From NCBI GenBank assembly GCA_023953775.1, contig JAMLJD010000026.1:1-50584 (forward strand): 50,584 nucleotides of DNA, written 5' to 3'. The position numbers were made by a program, and so were the translations under genes. The DNA is from Rhizobiaceae bacterium. Lineage in GTDB: Bacteria > Pseudomonadota > Alphaproteobacteria > Rhizobiales > Rhizobiaceae. Below are positions 10,240 through 20,115 of the stretch, piece by piece; position 1 is the first letter of the stretch, and every line of letters starts with the position of its first letter. The notes below the pieces were generated by a model. The model was not told the origin of the DNA. It ran no database searches and saw only the letters and a program-made list of their open reading frames with translations.

Positions 10240-11475
10240 CTAGATCGGCTCGCCCGCAAGGAGACGCGGGCTCGGCCCGGTCAGGTCGGACGATCCGGCG
10301 GCGCGCTGAACGAAGAACCGCTTCAGCGGAGCCATCCGGTCGACCAGCCCGAGACCGATATCGCGGATCGCGCGTAAAGGACCGACGTCGTTCGAGAACA
10401 TCCGGTTGAGGACGTCTGTCGTCACGCCCATCTGGAAGGTATCGAACCGCCGCCACTGCTCGTAGCGCTGCAGCACGTCGAGCGCGCCGATGTCCTGGCC
10501 GAGACGATCGGCCTCCACCACCACCTCGGCAAGCGCGGCGGCGTCCTTGAAGCCGAGATTGAGGCCCTGCCCGGCGATCGGATGGATGCCATGCGCGGCA
10601 TCACCCGCCAGCGCCAGCCGCGGCCTCACGAAATCGCGCGCCAGCGTCAGGCCGAGCGGCCAGGCGCGCGGCTTGTCGACGACCTTGATCTCACCGAGCT
10701 TCAATCCGAAACGCTGCTCCAGTTCAGCCTCGAAGACGATCGGGTCCTCGTTCACGAGCCGGTCGGCATCGGCCGTCCTCTCGGTCCAGACGATCGACGA
10801 GCGATTGCTCCTGAGCGGCAGGATCGCGAACGGGCCGGCGGGCAGGAAATGCTCTTCGGCACGACCCTCATTGTCGCGCTCGTGCTCGACGGTGCACACG
10901 ATCCCTGACTGGCCGTAATCCCAGCTCACCGTCCTGATGCCGGCCATCTCGCGCAACCGCGACCGCACGCCGTCGGCTGCGACCAGTACTCTGGTTTCAA
11001 GCGTCGCGCCGCCGCCAAGATGAACCGACACGGAAGCCGGTCCGGTTTCGAAGCCTTCGACGGGCACGCCCTCCCTCATCTCGATCCCGAGTTCGGATAC
11101 GCGCCGGCGCAGCGCGCCGTTGAGATGCCGATTGAACACCATATGCGCGAAAGGCTCGCCGGGCTCGGCCTCGCCCCCGAAAGTCAGGAAGACCGGCCGC
11201 ACCGGGTCGGCGGTACGCGAATCGGTGACGATCATCTCGCGGATGGCGCGCGCCTCGGGCTCGATTTCCGCCCAACATCCAAGCTGCCGCAGCATGCGGC
11301 ACCCCGCGGCTGCGATCGCCGAGGCCCGGCCGTCACGCTCCCAAACGCCTTCAGGCGCCGCGTCGATCACCGCGACCGCGAGGCTCGGACGCGCCTGCTT
11401 CGTCGCGACCGCCGCCAGAAGGCCGACATAGCCCGCGCCGGCGACCACCACATCGAACTGTCCGCTTTTCTTCAT
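10240..11475 (-). CDS. UbiH/UbiF/COQ6-family FAD-dependent hydroxylase
   Basis: A 411-residue flavoprotein monooxygenase of the ubiquinone-biosynthesis hydroxylase family. The FAD dinucleotide motif GAGYVG lies at the N-terminus, the ATRVL-like segment (TRVLVAADG) is central, and GDAAHGIHPIAGQGLN near residue 300 is the family signature. The ATG at 11475 with an upstream GGAAG is preferred to a TTG seven codons earlier. Which ring position it hydroxylates cannot be told from sequence. It is divergent from tesB. Confidence 0.9.
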   Translation of the reverse strand: MKKSGQFDVVVAGAGYVGLLAAVATKQARPSLAVAVIDAAPEGVWERDGRASAIAAAGCRMLRQLGCWAEIEPEARAIREMIVTDSRTADPVRPVFLTFGGEAEPGEPFAHMVFNRHLNGALRRRVSELGIEMREGVPVEGFETGPASVSVHLGGGATLETRVLVAADGVRSRLREMAGIRTVSWDYGQSGIVCTVEHERDNEGRAEEHFLPAGPFAILPLRSNRSSIVWTERTADADRLVNEDPIVFEAELEQRFGLKLGEIKVVDKPRAWPLGLTLARDFVRPRLALAGDAAHGIHPIAGQGLNLGFKDAAALAEVVVEADRLGQDIGALDVLQRYEQWRRFDTFQMGVTTDVLNRMFSNDVGPLRAIRDIGLGLVDRMAPLKRFFVQRAAGSSDLTGPSPRLLAGEPI

Positions 11476-11559
11476 TGCCGTCTTCCGCGGGTCCAAATCT
11501 TGACTTGCTCACCCTATCCTGATCGATACCGGCCAACGATTGCCACCCGGGAGCGCGCA

Positions 11560-12435
11560 ATGTCGGCGGTGATGCAGGAACTTCTGGCCATACTCGACCT
11601 CGAGCGGCTCGAACACAACCTGTATCGTGGTCGCAGCCCCCAGACCGGCTGGCAGCGCGTGTTCGGCGGACAGGTCATCAGCCAGGCGCTCGTGGCCGCG
11701 CAGCGCACGGTGGACGAGAAACGCCACGTGCACTCGTTGCACTGCTACTTCATGCGCCCGGGCGACCCCGCGGTCCCGATCATCTACGAGGTCGACCGGA
11801 TCCGCGACGGCGGATCGTTCACCACCCGTCGCGTCGTGGCGATCCAGCACGGTCATGCCATCTTTTCCCTCGAGGCATCGTTCCAGGTGACGGAGAAGGG
11901 TGCCGAGCACCAGTTTGCCATGCCTGAAGGCATTCCCGATCCCGAGGGCCTCAAGACCCAGCGCGAGCTGCTGTCCGACTTCGGCGACAACGTCCCCGAG
12001 GCGATCCGCAAGTTCTGGGGCCGCGAGCGTCCGCTCGAGATCAAGCCGGTGAACGTCGAGCACTACATGACCCGCGACAAGCTGCCGCCGCGCCAGTCGG
12101 TCTGGATGCGGCTGACCGGCGAAGCCCCCGACGATCCGGCGCTGCACGCCGCCCTTCTCGCCTACATGTCGGACATGACGCTGCTCGATACCGCCAATTT
12201 CGCGCACGGACGGACTGGCTTCGACCCCAATTTGCAGATGGCGAGCCTCGACCATGCCATGTGGTTCCACAGACCGACCAGGCTCGACGACTGGCTGCTC
12301 TATGCCCAGGACAGCCCGAATTCGATCGGCTCTCGCGGCCTGTCACGCGGCTTCATCTACGCCCGTGATGGTGCGCTGATCGCGTCGGTTGCCCAGGAGG
12401 GCCTGATTCGCGAACGGACACGGCCCAGTAGTTAG
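11560..12435 (+). CDS. tesB: Acyl-CoA thioesterase II
   Basis: A 291-residue double-hotdog thioesterase that hydrolyses medium- and long-chain acyl-CoA. Typical segments are RVFGGQVISQAL near residue 35, LHCYFMRPGD, GGSFTTRRV, and a C-terminal hotdog with SLDHAMWFHRP and SRGFIYARDG. The ATG at 11560 has GGGAG upstream; the longer open frame overlaps the divergent hydroxylase gene and is ignored. It is followed by the glnK promoter region. Confidence 0.95.
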   Translation: MSAVMQELLAILDLERLEHNLYRGRSPQTGWQRVFGGQVISQALVAAQRTVDEKRHVHSLHCYFMRPGDPAVPIIYEVDRIRDGGSFTTRRVVAIQHGHAIFSLEASFQVTEKGAEHQFAMPEGIPDPEGLKTQRELLSDFGDNVPEAIRKFWGRERPLEIKPVNVEHYMTRDKLPPRQSVWMRLTGEAPDDPALHAALLAYMSDMTLLDTANFAHGRTGFDPNLQMASLDHAMWFHRPTRLDDWLLYAQDSPNSIGSRGLSRGFIYARDGALIASVAQEGLIRERTRPSS

Positions 12436-12482
12436 GCATTTTTCGATTTTTGCCTAATATTTGTGCATCTTGATTGCTGCAC
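12432..12482. promoter_or_regulatory. Two inverted repeats upstream of glnK
   Basis: Just after tesB lies TTAGGCA (12432-12438) and its complement TGCCTAA (12451-12457) with a T-rich 12-base spacer, which could be a weak terminator or an operator. It is followed by GTGCA (12463-12467), ten bases, then TGCAC (12478-12482). TGCAC/GTGCA half-sites are the core of NtrC enhancers, but here they face in the opposite order to the usual TGCAC...GTGCA, so assignment to NtrC is tentative. Distance to the sigma54 site is about 75-100 bases, right for an enhancer. Confidence 0.35.
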
Positions 12483-12554
12483 CTGCGAATAGATAATCGC
12501 ACCTTCCCGGGATTCATAAACGTTTCAAACGGGTTAGCGGGCTTCGTCGCCAGT

Positions 12555-12570
12555 TGGCACGGAGCTTGAT
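12555..12570 (+). promoter_or_regulatory. Sigma54 (RpoN) promoter of glnK-amtB
   Basis: TGGCACG, four bases, then TTGA at 12555-12569 matches the -24/-12 consensus TGGCACG-N4-TTGC in all but the last base, with exact GG-to-G spacing. It lies about 85 bases upstream of the glnK start. Sigma54/NtrC control of glnK-amtB under nitrogen limitation is established in Proteobacteria, so position and function agree. Confidence 0.8.
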
Positions 12571-12649
12571 TCTTCTGTGTGTACTCGCCGGACGCCGCGC
12601 GTTCCGGAGATGTCATGCAAACGCGGGGACCCGCATTAGCGAAGGGTGA

Positions 12650-12994
<345 letters not shown>

Positions 12995-13022
12995 GCGGCA
13001 CCGTCCCTCCAAGGAGAATGAA

Positions 13023-14372
13023 ATGAACGTTCCTTTCCTTACCGCGCCGCTCGCGCGCAAGATACTGGGCGGTATCGCTCTCGCAGCGCTCGGCGCCGTG
13101 GCGGCGCATGCCCAGGAGACGGCTCCGGCTGCCGCCGAAGTCATGGACAAGGGCGATGCCGCCTGGATGATGACCTCGAGCCTGCTCGTGCTGTTCATGA
13201 CCATGCCGGGCCTCGCGCTTTTCTACGGCGGCCTCGTCCGCTCCAAGAACATGCTCTCCGTGCTGATGCAGTGCTCGATGATCACCGGAATCGTGATGAT
13301 CGTCTGGGTCCTGTGGGGTTACTCCGTCGCGTTCGGCGGCGGCACGAGCCCGTTCTGGGGCGGGCTTGGCAAGGTCTTCCTCGCCGGCGTCACGCCGGAC
13401 TCAACGGCCGCCACCTTCACCGATGGCGTCGTCCTGCCGGAATACGTCTTCATCTGCTTCCAGATGACCTTCGCGGTCATCACGCCGGCCCTGATTGTCG
13501 GTGCCCTGGCCGAACGCGCAAAGTTCTCGGCATTGATGGTCTTCGTCGTCCTCTGGGTTACCTTCGTCTACTTCCCGATCGCGCACATGGTCTGGGACGG
13601 CGCGGGTTACCTCTTCAACCTCGGCGCGCTTGATTTCGCCGGTGGCACGGTCGTTCACATCAATGCCGGCATTGCTGCGCTGGTCGGCTGCCTGATGCTC
13701 GGCAAGCGTCTCGGTTACGGCAAGGACAACATGGCTCCGCACTCGATGACGCTGACCATGGTCGGCGCATCGATCCTCTGGGTCGGCTGGTTCGGCTTCA
13801 ACGCCGGCTCCAATCTCGAGGCCAATGGCGGTGCCGCTCTCGCCATGATGAACACCTTCGTCGCCACCGCTGGCGCCCTTGTCGCCTGGGTCGTCATCGA
13901 GGCGCTCATTCGTGGCACGGGGTCGATGCTCGGCGCAGCGTCGGGCATCGTCGCCGGTCTCGTCGCGATCACGCCTGCCTGCGGCTCGGTCGGCCCTGTC
14001 GGCGCCATCGTGCTCGGCGCAGTCGCCAGCGCGGTCTGCTACTGGTTCGTCGCCGTGGTGAAGATCAAGCTCGGCTACGACGATTCGCTCGACGTGTTCG
14101 GCATCCACGGCATCGGCGGCATCGTCGGCGCCATCGGCACCGGCATCCTCACCGCGCCATCACTCGGCGGCACCGGCGCCGAGGACTTCTCGATCGCCTC
14201 GCAAGTGTGGGTCCAGATCGTCGCCGTGGTCGTCACGATCCTGTGGTCCGGCATCATTTCGGCGATCCTGTTCAAGGTCGTCGACATGCTGATGGGCTTG
14301 CGCGCCTCGGAAGAGTCCGAACGGCAGGGTCTCGACCTCTCCTCGCACGGCGAGGTTGCCTATCACTCATGA
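13023..14372 (+). CDS. amtB: Ammonium transporter AmtB
   Basis: A 449-residue Amt/Mep/Rh channel of the inner membrane that takes up ammonium. An N-terminal leader with an AHAQE cleavage site is followed by about eleven membrane helices. The LFYGGLVRSKN segment and the twin-histidine regions (IAHMVWDGAG; FGIHGIGG) match the family. Start at 13023 has AAGGAG eight bases upstream. Co-transcribed with glnK and closed by a clear terminator. Confidence 0.97.
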   Translation: MNVPFLTAPLARKILGGIALAALGAVAAHAQETAPAAAEVMDKGDAAWMMTSSLLVLFMTMPGLALFYGGLVRSKNMLSVLMQCSMITGIVMIVWVLWGYSVAFGGGTSPFWGGLGKVFLAGVTPDSTAATFTDGVVLPEYVFICFQMTFAVITPALIVGALAERAKFSALMVFVVLWVTFVYFPIAHMVWDGAGYLFNLGALDFAGGTVVHINAGIAALVGCLMLGKRLGYGKDNMAPHSMTLTMVGASILWVGWFGFNAGSNLEANGGAALAMMNTFVATAGALVAWVVIEALIRGTGSMLGAASGIVAGLVAITPACGSVGPVGAIVLGAVASAVCYWFVAVVKIKLGYDDSLDVFGIHGIGGIVGAIGTGILTAPSLGGTGAEDFSIASQVWVQIVAVVVTILWSGIISAILFKVVDMLMGLRASEESERQGLDLSSHGEVAYHS

Positions 14373-14378
14373 CGCTAT

Positions 14379-14400
14379 CGGCCGGGCAGAAGCCCGGCCG
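14379..14400. repeat. Perfect hairpin after amtB
   Basis: CGGCCGGGC, loop AGAA, GCCCGGCCG: a nine-base perfect stem seven bases after the amtB stop, with no T-run. It probably protects the 3' end or works with the true terminator 43 bases downstream. Confidence 0.6.
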
Positions 14401-14442
14401 CCCGATCCCGTCGTGGTGCCCGAAACGGCGCCACACCTTCAA

Positions 14443-14469
14443 GGCCCGGAGCGATCCGGGCCTCTTTTT
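14443..14469 (+). terminator. Rho-independent terminator of glnK-amtB
   Basis: GGCCCGGA, tetraloop GCGA, TCCGGGCC, then TCTTTTTG: an eight-base perfect GC stem with a stable GNRA-type loop and a T-run, a textbook intrinsic terminator between amtB and ftsK. Confidence 0.92.
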
Positions 14470-14598
14470 GTCTGCGGTAGCCATCGGCACGACCGCCATG
14501 GTTAATGGGCCCTTAACCTTCCCGGCGATAGTCTCGCGCCATCATGACGGGCGTCGTCCTCGGCGCTCGCCGATGGCGATGGCAAGACGGGGAACGGC

Positions 14599-17151
14599 AT
14601 GCGTTCGGGGCATTCGGTATCTTTGGCATTGGATGGCGGACAGGGCCTGCGCGGCTTCGTGGGTCGCCTCGTGGGCCGGCTTGTCGGCGCGCTTCTGATC
14701 GGCGCGACGCCTTTCGCCTATTTGAGCCTCGCGAGCTGGAACGTCGCCGACCCCAGTTTCAGCCATGCGACGGCCAATCCGGTCACCAACGCCATGGGCT
14801 ATGCCGGCGCGGTCTTCTCCGACCTGGCGATGCAGTTCTTCGGCCTCGGCGCCGTCGGCGCGCTGGTTCCGGCGATCTTTCTTGGCTGGTTCCTAGTCAC
14901 GGGCGCCTCGCTTGCACCTTTGCGGCTGCGGCTCGGTGCCTGGGCGGGCTACGCGCTGCTGTGCGCGGCCATCGCCGGATGCGTCTCCGCGCCGCCGACC
15001 TGGCCGCTGCCCACCGGGCTGGGCGGCGTCTTCGGCGATCTCATCCTTTCGGTGCCGGGGTTCCTGTTCGGCGGCTACCCGTCCGGCTGGCCGGCACTCC
15101 TGATCGGAGCGCTTCTCATCGCCCCCGCCCTGTGGCTGTTCGCGCACGCCGCGGCCCTGCGCAACCGCGTGGCCTCCGCCCCGGAGCCCGCCGTCAAGCG
15201 CGGCCGCAAGCAGGCCTCCGCCCCGGCGCCCATCGACGACGAAGACGAAGACGAGGACGACGGATTCCTAGCCCTCGGCGCTCTCACCCATTGGTGGCTC
15301 TCGACCCGTGCCTTCGTCCGCCGCCGCATGGCCGGCCGGTCTCCCGACCGCGTCGAGCGCCGCGACCGTGCCGATCCCCACGTCATCGACGATGCATTCG
15401 ACGACCGCCGGATCGAGCCGGATTTCGCTCATCCGCCATCCGCGCCGTCGATCGATTCCGATTTCGACGACGATGACGACATGGTGCCGTTCGATGTCGA
15501 CGATTCCTTTGACGCCCCCGCCCCTCGTCCGGTTGCGCATAAGCCCGCGGCCCGCGTCGACAACCCGGTCGCCGCGCCGAAGCCTGGCGCACGCTTGCAG
15601 CGCGAGGCGCAAAGCTCGCTGATCGGGACCGGAGAGTTCGAACTGCCCTCGCTGCATTTTCTTGCCGAGGCAAAGAGCGTCGCCCGCGATCCCAGCCTGT
15701 CGAAGGACGCGCTGGAGCAGAATGCGCGGCTTCTCGAGGGTGTGCTGGAGGACTTCGGCGTCAAGGGCGAGATCATCCATGTCCGCCCGGGACCGGTGGT
15801 CACCCTGTACGAACTCGAGCCCGCGCCGGGCATCAAGTCGAGCCGTGTGATTGGCCTTGCCGACGACATCGCCCGATCGATGAGCGCCATCGCCTGCCGC
15901 GTCGCAGTCGTGCCAGGACGCAATGCGATCGGCATCGAATTGCCAAACGCGACGCGGGAGACCGTCTATCTGCGCGAACTGCTGGCCAGCCGCGACTTCG
16001 AAACCACCAAGACCAAGCTCGCGCTGAGCCTCGGAAAGACCATCAACGGCGAGGCGGTCATCGCCGACCTCGCCAAAATGCCGCATCTTCTCGTGGCCGG
16101 CACCACCGGCTCGGGCAAGTCGGTCGCCATCAACACCATGATCCTGTCGCTGCTCTACCGCATGAGCCCCGAGCAGTGCCGGCTGATCATGATCGACCCG
16201 AAGATGCTGGAACTTTCCGTCTATGACGGCATTCCCCACCTGCTTACACCGGTCGTCACCGATCCCAAGAAGGCGGTGGTGGCGCTCAAATGGACGGTCC
16301 GCGAGATGGAGGACCGTTACCGCAAGATGTCGAAAGTCGGCGTGCGCAATATCGACGGTTTCAACCAGCGCGTCGCGGTCGCCGAGAAGAAGGGCGAGCG
16401 GCTGACCCGCACCGTGCAGACCGGGTTCGACCGCCAGACCGGCGAGGCCATCTACGAGAGCGAGGATCTCGATCTCGAGCAGATGCCCTATATCGTGGTC
16501 ATCATCGACGAGATGGCCGACCTGATGATGGTCGCCGGCAAGGATATCGAAGGCGCGGTGCAACGGCTCGCGCAGATGGCCCGCGCCGCCGGCATTCACG
16601 TCATCATGGCGACGCAGCGCCCATCGGTCGACGTCATCACCGGTACGATCAAGGCCAATTTCCCAACCCGCATCTCGTTCCAGGTCACGTCGAAGATCGA
16701 CAGCCGCACCATCCTGGGCGAACAGGGCGCCGAACAGCTTCTGGGCATGGGTGACATGCTCTACATGGCCGGCGGCGGCCGTATCCAGCGTGTGCACGGG
16801 CCCTTCGTATCCGACAACGAGGTCGAGCAGGTCGTCGCCCATCTCAAATTGCAGGGCGTGCCCGAGTATCTCGATTCCATCACCGAGGACGAGGACGACC
16901 AGGAAGACGGCCCCTCGGGCGGCGGCGCAAGCGGCAAGTTCGAGGAGTCCGACGATCCCTATGACCAGGCGGTCTCGGTCGTGCTGCGCGACGGCAAGGC
17001 CTCGACCAGCTACATCCAGCGCCGCCTCGGCATCGGCTACAACCGCGCCGCCTCGATCATCGAACGGATGGAGGAGGAAGGCATCGTCGGGCCCGCCAAC
17101 CATGCCGGCAAGCGCGAGATTCTCGTCCCGACGGAGGATGCCGACTTCTAA
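14599..17151 (+). CDS. ftsK: DNA translocase FtsK
   Basis: An 850-residue septal DNA pump that clears chromosome termini and activates XerCD. About four membrane segments fill residues 20-190, followed by an acidic run (DDEDEDEDD, near residue 213) and a charged linker. The RecA-type motor has Walker A (GTTGSGKS, near residue 503) and Walker B ([10 protein letters not shown], near residue 633). The C-terminal winged-helix gamma domain (residues about 785-850) binds KOPS. Linker and length are usual for alphaproteobacteria. The start could shift by a few codons. Confidence 0.96.
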   Translation: MRSGHSVSLALDGGQGLRGFVGRLVGRLVGALLIGATPFAYLSLASWNVADPSFSHATANPVTNAMGYAGAVFSDLAMQFFGLGAVGALVPAIFLGWFLVTGASLAPLRLRLGAWAGYALLCAAIAGCVSAPPTWPLPTGLGGVFGDLILSVPGFLFGGYPSGWPALLIGALLIAPALWLFAHAAALRNRVASAPEPAVKRGRKQASAPAPIDDEDEDEDDGFLALGALTHWWLSTRAFVRRRMAGRSPDRVERRDRADPHVIDDAFDDRRIEPDFAHPPSAPSIDSDFDDDDDMVPFDVDDSFDAPAPRPVAHKPAARVDNPVAAPKPGARLQREAQSSLIGTGEFELPSLHFLAEAKSVARDPSLSKDALEQNARLLEGVLEDFGVKGEIIHVRPGPVVTLYELEPAPGIKSSRVIGLADDIARSMSAIACRVAVVPGRNAIGIELPNATRETVYLRELLASRDFETTKTKLALSLGKTINGEAVIADLAKMPHLLVAGTTGSGKSVAINTMILSLLYRMSPEQCRLIMIDPKMLELSVYDGIPHLLTPVVTDPKKAVVALKWTVREMEDRYRKMSKVGVRNIDGFNQRVAVAEKKGERLTRTVQTGFDRQTGEAIYESEDLDLEQMPYIVVIIDEMADLMMVAGKDIEGAVQRLAQMARAAGIHVIMATQRPSVDVITGTIKANFPTRISFQVTSKIDSRTILGEQGAEQLLGMGDMLYMAGGGRIQRVHGPFVSDNEVEQVVAHLKLQGVPEYLDSITEDEDDQEDGPSGGGASGKFEESDDPYDQAVSVVLRDGKASTSYIQRRLGIGYNRAASIIERMEEEGIVGPANHAGKREILVPTEDADF

Positions 17152-17215
17152 GGGCCGCCCCACTTCGGCCCAACTGGCGGTCTACCCGCCATCTGAAATC
17201 AGGAGCCAAAAGCGA

Positions 17216-17878
17216 ATGACAAAGATCCCGAGCCAATTCGGCATCCGCCCGCTTCTCACCCGCCGCACCATGATCGCGGGGCTGGCGAGCGCCCTTGCCG
17301 TCTCCGGCGTCGTCCAGATTGCCGAGGCGCGCGCAGACGCGGCCCAGAACATCGCCGATCATTTCTCCTCGGTGAAGTCCATGGCCGGAGAGTTCGTCCA
17401 GTTCGGCCCGCGGGGCGAGCAGACGGGCGGCAAGTTCTTCATCGAGCGTCCGGGCAAGATACGGTTCAACTACGAGGCGCCGTCGAACTTCCGCGTGGTC
17501 GCTGACGGAAAGTCCGTGGTCATCGAGAACCCGAAGCTGAAGACGTCGGAACTCTATTCGTTGTCCCAGACGCCGCTAAAGCTGCTGCTCGACGAGCGCA
17601 TCGACCTGTCGGGCAAGAAAGTGAAGAGCATCAAGGAAGAAGCCGACCTCACAACGATAACGCTTGCCGACAAGTCCGTGTTCGGCAATGCCACCATAAC
17701 CATGATGTTCGATCCCAAGAGTTACGATCTGCGCCAGTGGACCGTCACCGATGCGCAGGGCAAGGACACCACCGTGATGATCTACAATGTGCAGAACGGT
17801 GTCAGCCTCGATCCCGGCATGTTCAAGATCAACTACCGTGCCGTGAATGAGAACAACGCTCCGAAAACCGGTCGTTAG
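17216..17878 (+). CDS. lolA: Outer-membrane lipoprotein carrier LolA
   Basis: A 220-residue periplasmic shuttle that carries lipoproteins from LolCDE to the outer membrane. The N-terminus has a twin arginine followed by a hydrophobic stretch (TRRTMIAGLASALAVSG), a Tat-like or unusually long Sec signal. The body has the LolA beta-sheet features: GEFVQFGPRG, GKFFIERPGKIRF, DGKSVVIENPKL. The ATG at 17216 is 11 bases after AGGAG. It follows ftsK by 64 bases, a common order in this group, and is followed by a terminator. Confidence 0.9.
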   Translation: MTKIPSQFGIRPLLTRRTMIAGLASALAVSGVVQIAEARADAAQNIADHFSSVKSMAGEFVQFGPRGEQTGGKFFIERPGKIRFNYEAPSNFRVVADGKSVVIENPKLKTSELYSLSQTPLKLLLDERIDLSGKKVKSIKEEADLTTITLADKSVFGNATITMMFDPKSYDLRQWTVTDAQGKDTTVMIYNVQNGVSLDPGMFKINYRAVNENNAPKTGR

Positions 17879-17907
17879 GAACGTTCGTCAAAAGTCACGA
17901 ATGCAGG

Positions 17908-17940
17908 CGGCCGTCTCGCGAGAGGCGGCCGTTCTGCTTG
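17908..17940 (+). terminator. Intrinsic terminator after lolA
   Basis: A ten-base stem (CGGCCGTCTC with GAGGCGGCCG, one T-G pair) closes a GCGA loop and is followed by TTCTGCTTG. It lies 29 bases past the lolA stop and separates it from xthA. Confidence 0.8.
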
Positions 17941-17994
17941 TCATGCCGGATCGCGGCTGGCACATTCCCTGCTCATTCAGCCGGACACGCCAAA

Positions 17995-18801
17995 ATGCCC
18001 TTCTCCATCGCAACCTGGAACATCAACTCCGTGCGCCTCCGCATGCCCCTCGTGCAGCGTTTTCTCTCGGAATATCAGCCGGATATCCTGTGCCTTCAGG
18101 AGACGAAATGTCCTGACGAACTGTTCCCGGCGGACCCCGTGAAGGAGCTTGGCTACGAGCACGTGCTGTTCCACGGACAGAAGGGATATCACGGCGTGGC
18201 GACCTTCTCCCGCCGGCCGCTCGAACTGTGTGAGAAACGCCGCTTCTGCGGCATCCGCGACAGCCGTCACCTGTCCGCGACGGTAGAGGCAGGCGGGAAG
18301 CGCATTCTTCTGCACAATTTCTACGTTCCGGCTGGTGGCGACGAACCGGACCCCGAGATCAACCCGAAGTTTCGACACAAGCTCGATTTCATCACTGAGA
18401 TGGAGGCGATCCGGGCCGACAATGGCGACGGCGCATCGAGCATCCTTGTCGGCGATCTCAACATCGCGCCGCTCGAGACTGACGTCTGGTCGCACAAACA
18501 GCTTCTCAACGTGGTCAGCCACACGCCGGTGGAGACCGAGGGACTGACGCGGATGATGGATAAGGGCGGCTGGATCGATCTGATGCGACGCCATATCCCG
18601 CCCGAGGAAAAGCTCTACACCTGGTGGAGCTACCGGGCCCGCGAATGGGACGTCTCCGATCGCGGGCGGCGGCTGGACCATGTCTGGTCGTCACCCGATC
18701 TCGGCAACGCGCTGGCCTACGTCAGCGTCTTGAAGGAAGCGCGCGGGTGGGACAGGCCGTCCGACCATGTGCCGGTCATCGCGACATTCGATCTCGACTG
18801 A
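17995..18801 (+). CDS. xthA: Exodeoxyribonuclease III
   Basis: A 268-residue AP endonuclease / 3'-5' exonuclease of base excision repair (exonuclease-endonuclease-phosphatase fold). Typical motifs run in order: TWNINSVR at the N-terminus, LQETK (metal-binding Glu), HGVATFSR, GDLNIAP, and C-terminal RRLDHVW and SDHVPV. The ATG at 17995 gives the normal family start; the frame to 17938 only adds leader. It lies after the lolA terminator and is convergent with the cNMP-binding gene. Confidence 0.95.
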   Translation: MPFSIATWNINSVRLRMPLVQRFLSEYQPDILCLQETKCPDELFPADPVKELGYEHVLFHGQKGYHGVATFSRRPLELCEKRRFCGIRDSRHLSATVEAGGKRILLHNFYVPAGGDEPDPEINPKFRHKLDFITEMEAIRADNGDGASSILVGDLNIAPLETDVWSHKQLLNVVSHTPVETEGLTRMMDKGGWIDLMRRHIPPEEKLYTWWSYRAREWDVSDRGRRLDHVWSSPDLGNALAYVSVLKEARGWDRPSDHVPVIATFDLD

Positions 18802-18818
18802 TAGAGGATAATCTTGCC

Positions 18819-19274
18819 TCAGGCCGAGAAGTGGCGTGCCAGCGTCTCTATTCTCTCGACCATGCTCTGGAAGTTGCGCGAAATCTGATCGTGCAGCATC
18901 GCCGTCGTTTCGGGATATTCCTCCAGCACCCTGCGGAAGAACTGCCGGTTGATGCGGATCAGCACCGTGTCGTCCTGCGCGACGGCTCCCGTCAGGCGCT
19001 CTGTCGGGGTGATCAGCGCCAGTTCGCCAAGGATCTCGCCGACCTCGGCCTTGCCGAGCACGACGCGCTTTCCATCCCGGTCGTGGACAAGGTCCACGGT
19101 GCCCGAAGCGATGACGAAGGCGCAGTCGCCCTCCGCGCCTTCCCTGTAGATCTCGCGGCCGGCCGGAACCTCGAGATTCTCGGACCCGAACGCGATAAGG
19201 CGAATCTGCTCACGGGTGAAGGACTCGAAGAGTTTCACGCCCGAAAGCGTGCGAATGTCGTCCTCCAGCGCCAT
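18819..19274 (-). CDS. Single-domain cyclic nucleotide-binding protein
   Basis: A 151-residue protein made only of a Crp-type cyclic nucleotide-binding domain, with no helix-turn-helix. The beta-roll ends in a phosphate-binding-like cassette, GEILGELALITPTERLT, near residues 78-95; its Arg is retained but shifted from the classical RAA form, so ligand binding is uncertain. A C-terminal helix with Met/Ile heptads may dimerise. The order xthA - this gene - response regulator looks conserved in the group, but its role is unknown. It lies 58 bases downstream of the regulator gene on the same strand. Confidence 0.82.
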   Translation of the reverse strand: MALEDDIRTLSGVKLFESFTREQIRLIAFGSENLEVPAGREIYREGAEGDCAFVIASGTVDLVHDRDGKRVVLGKAEVGEILGELALITPTERLTGAVAQDDTVLIRINRQFFRRVLEEYPETTAMLHDQISRNFQSMVERIETLARHFSA

Positions 19275-19332
19275 ACGGTCCCCGATTGCGCGTCTTCGTT
19301 CCCGGATTGGCCCGTCCGGGCGAATCCCCTAC

Positions 19333-20016
19333 CTAGGGAACGAGCTTATACCCGCCGCTTTCTGTCACAAGTATTTCGGCATTGGAAGGATCGCGCTCGA
19401 TCTTCTGTCTCAGGCGGTAAACATGCGTTTCGAGCGTATGCGTCGTCACGCCGGAATTGTAGCCCCAGACTTCCTCAAGCAGGACGTCCCGCGTCACGAC
19501 CTTCTGGTCCGCGCGGTAGAGATACTTGATGATCGCCGCTTCCTTCTCGGTCAGCCTGACCTTGCCGCCGCGCTGGTCGAGCAGCAGCTTCTGGCTGGGC
19601 TTGAACGTGTAGGGCCCGACCGTGAACGTCGCGTCCTCGCTCTGCTCGTGCTGGCGCAGCTGCGCCCTGATCCGTGCCAGGAGAACGGCGAAGCGGAACG
19701 GCTTCGTCACATAGTCGTTGGCGCCCGCCTCGAGGCCGAGAATGGTGTCGGAATCGGTGTCCTGGCCCGTCAGCATGATGATCGGCGGCTTGTAGCCGCC
19801 TTTGCGCAGAAGCTTGACGGCTTCACGGCCATCCATGTCAGGCAACCCGACATCCATGATCAGGAGATCGACCATTCCGGCACGCGCGGCGTGGATGCCC
19901 TTCGTGGCGGTGCCCTCCTGCAGCACGTCGAACTCCTCATAGAGCGACAGTTGCTCGACCAGCGTCGCGCGAAGGTCTTCGTCGTCGTCGACGATGAGAA
20001 TTGTCCGTGAGGTCAT
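19333..20016 (-). CDS. OmpR/PhoB-family response regulator
   Basis: A 227-residue two-component regulator. The receiver domain has the acidic pair near residues 10-12, the phosphoacceptor Asp55 in LLIMDVGLPD and the conserved Lys in YVTKPF. A winged-helix DNA-binding domain fills residues about 130-227 (THTLETHVYRLRQKIE). No histidine kinase is adjacent, so it is an orphan here. Sequence and setting resemble the CenR-type cell-envelope regulators of alphaproteobacteria, but this is not certain enough for a name. It is divergent from the L,D-transpeptidase gene, which would fit an envelope role. Confidence 0.9.
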   Translation of the reverse strand: MTSRTILIVDDDEDLRATLVEQLSLYEEFDVLQEGTATKGIHAARAGMVDLLIMDVGLPDMDGREAVKLLRKGGYKPPIIMLTGQDTDSDTILGLEAGANDYVTKPFRFAVLLARIRAQLRQHEQSEDATFTVGPYTFKPSQKLLLDQRGGKVRLTEKEAAIIKYLYRADQKVVTRDVLLEEVWGYNSGVTTHTLETHVYRLRQKIERDPSNAEILVTESGGYKLVP

Positions 20017-20115
20017 GCGCTATCCATTGTTTTGCAATCGTAATTCGGGTTGACCACGCCCCCTTTATGCGGAACGAACCCGGTGGGGAAGAATATCACG
20101 GTGATTTGTTCCGCG

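Noticed and set aside
12432-12457. Strong terminator after tesB
   Set aside because: The perfect seven-base inverted repeat is AT-rich and lacks a following T-run, so it is listed only as a weak regulatory repeat.
15268-17163. A 631-codon open frame antisense to ftsK
   Set aside because: Composition of a third-position shadow; ftsK motifs on the other strand are complete.
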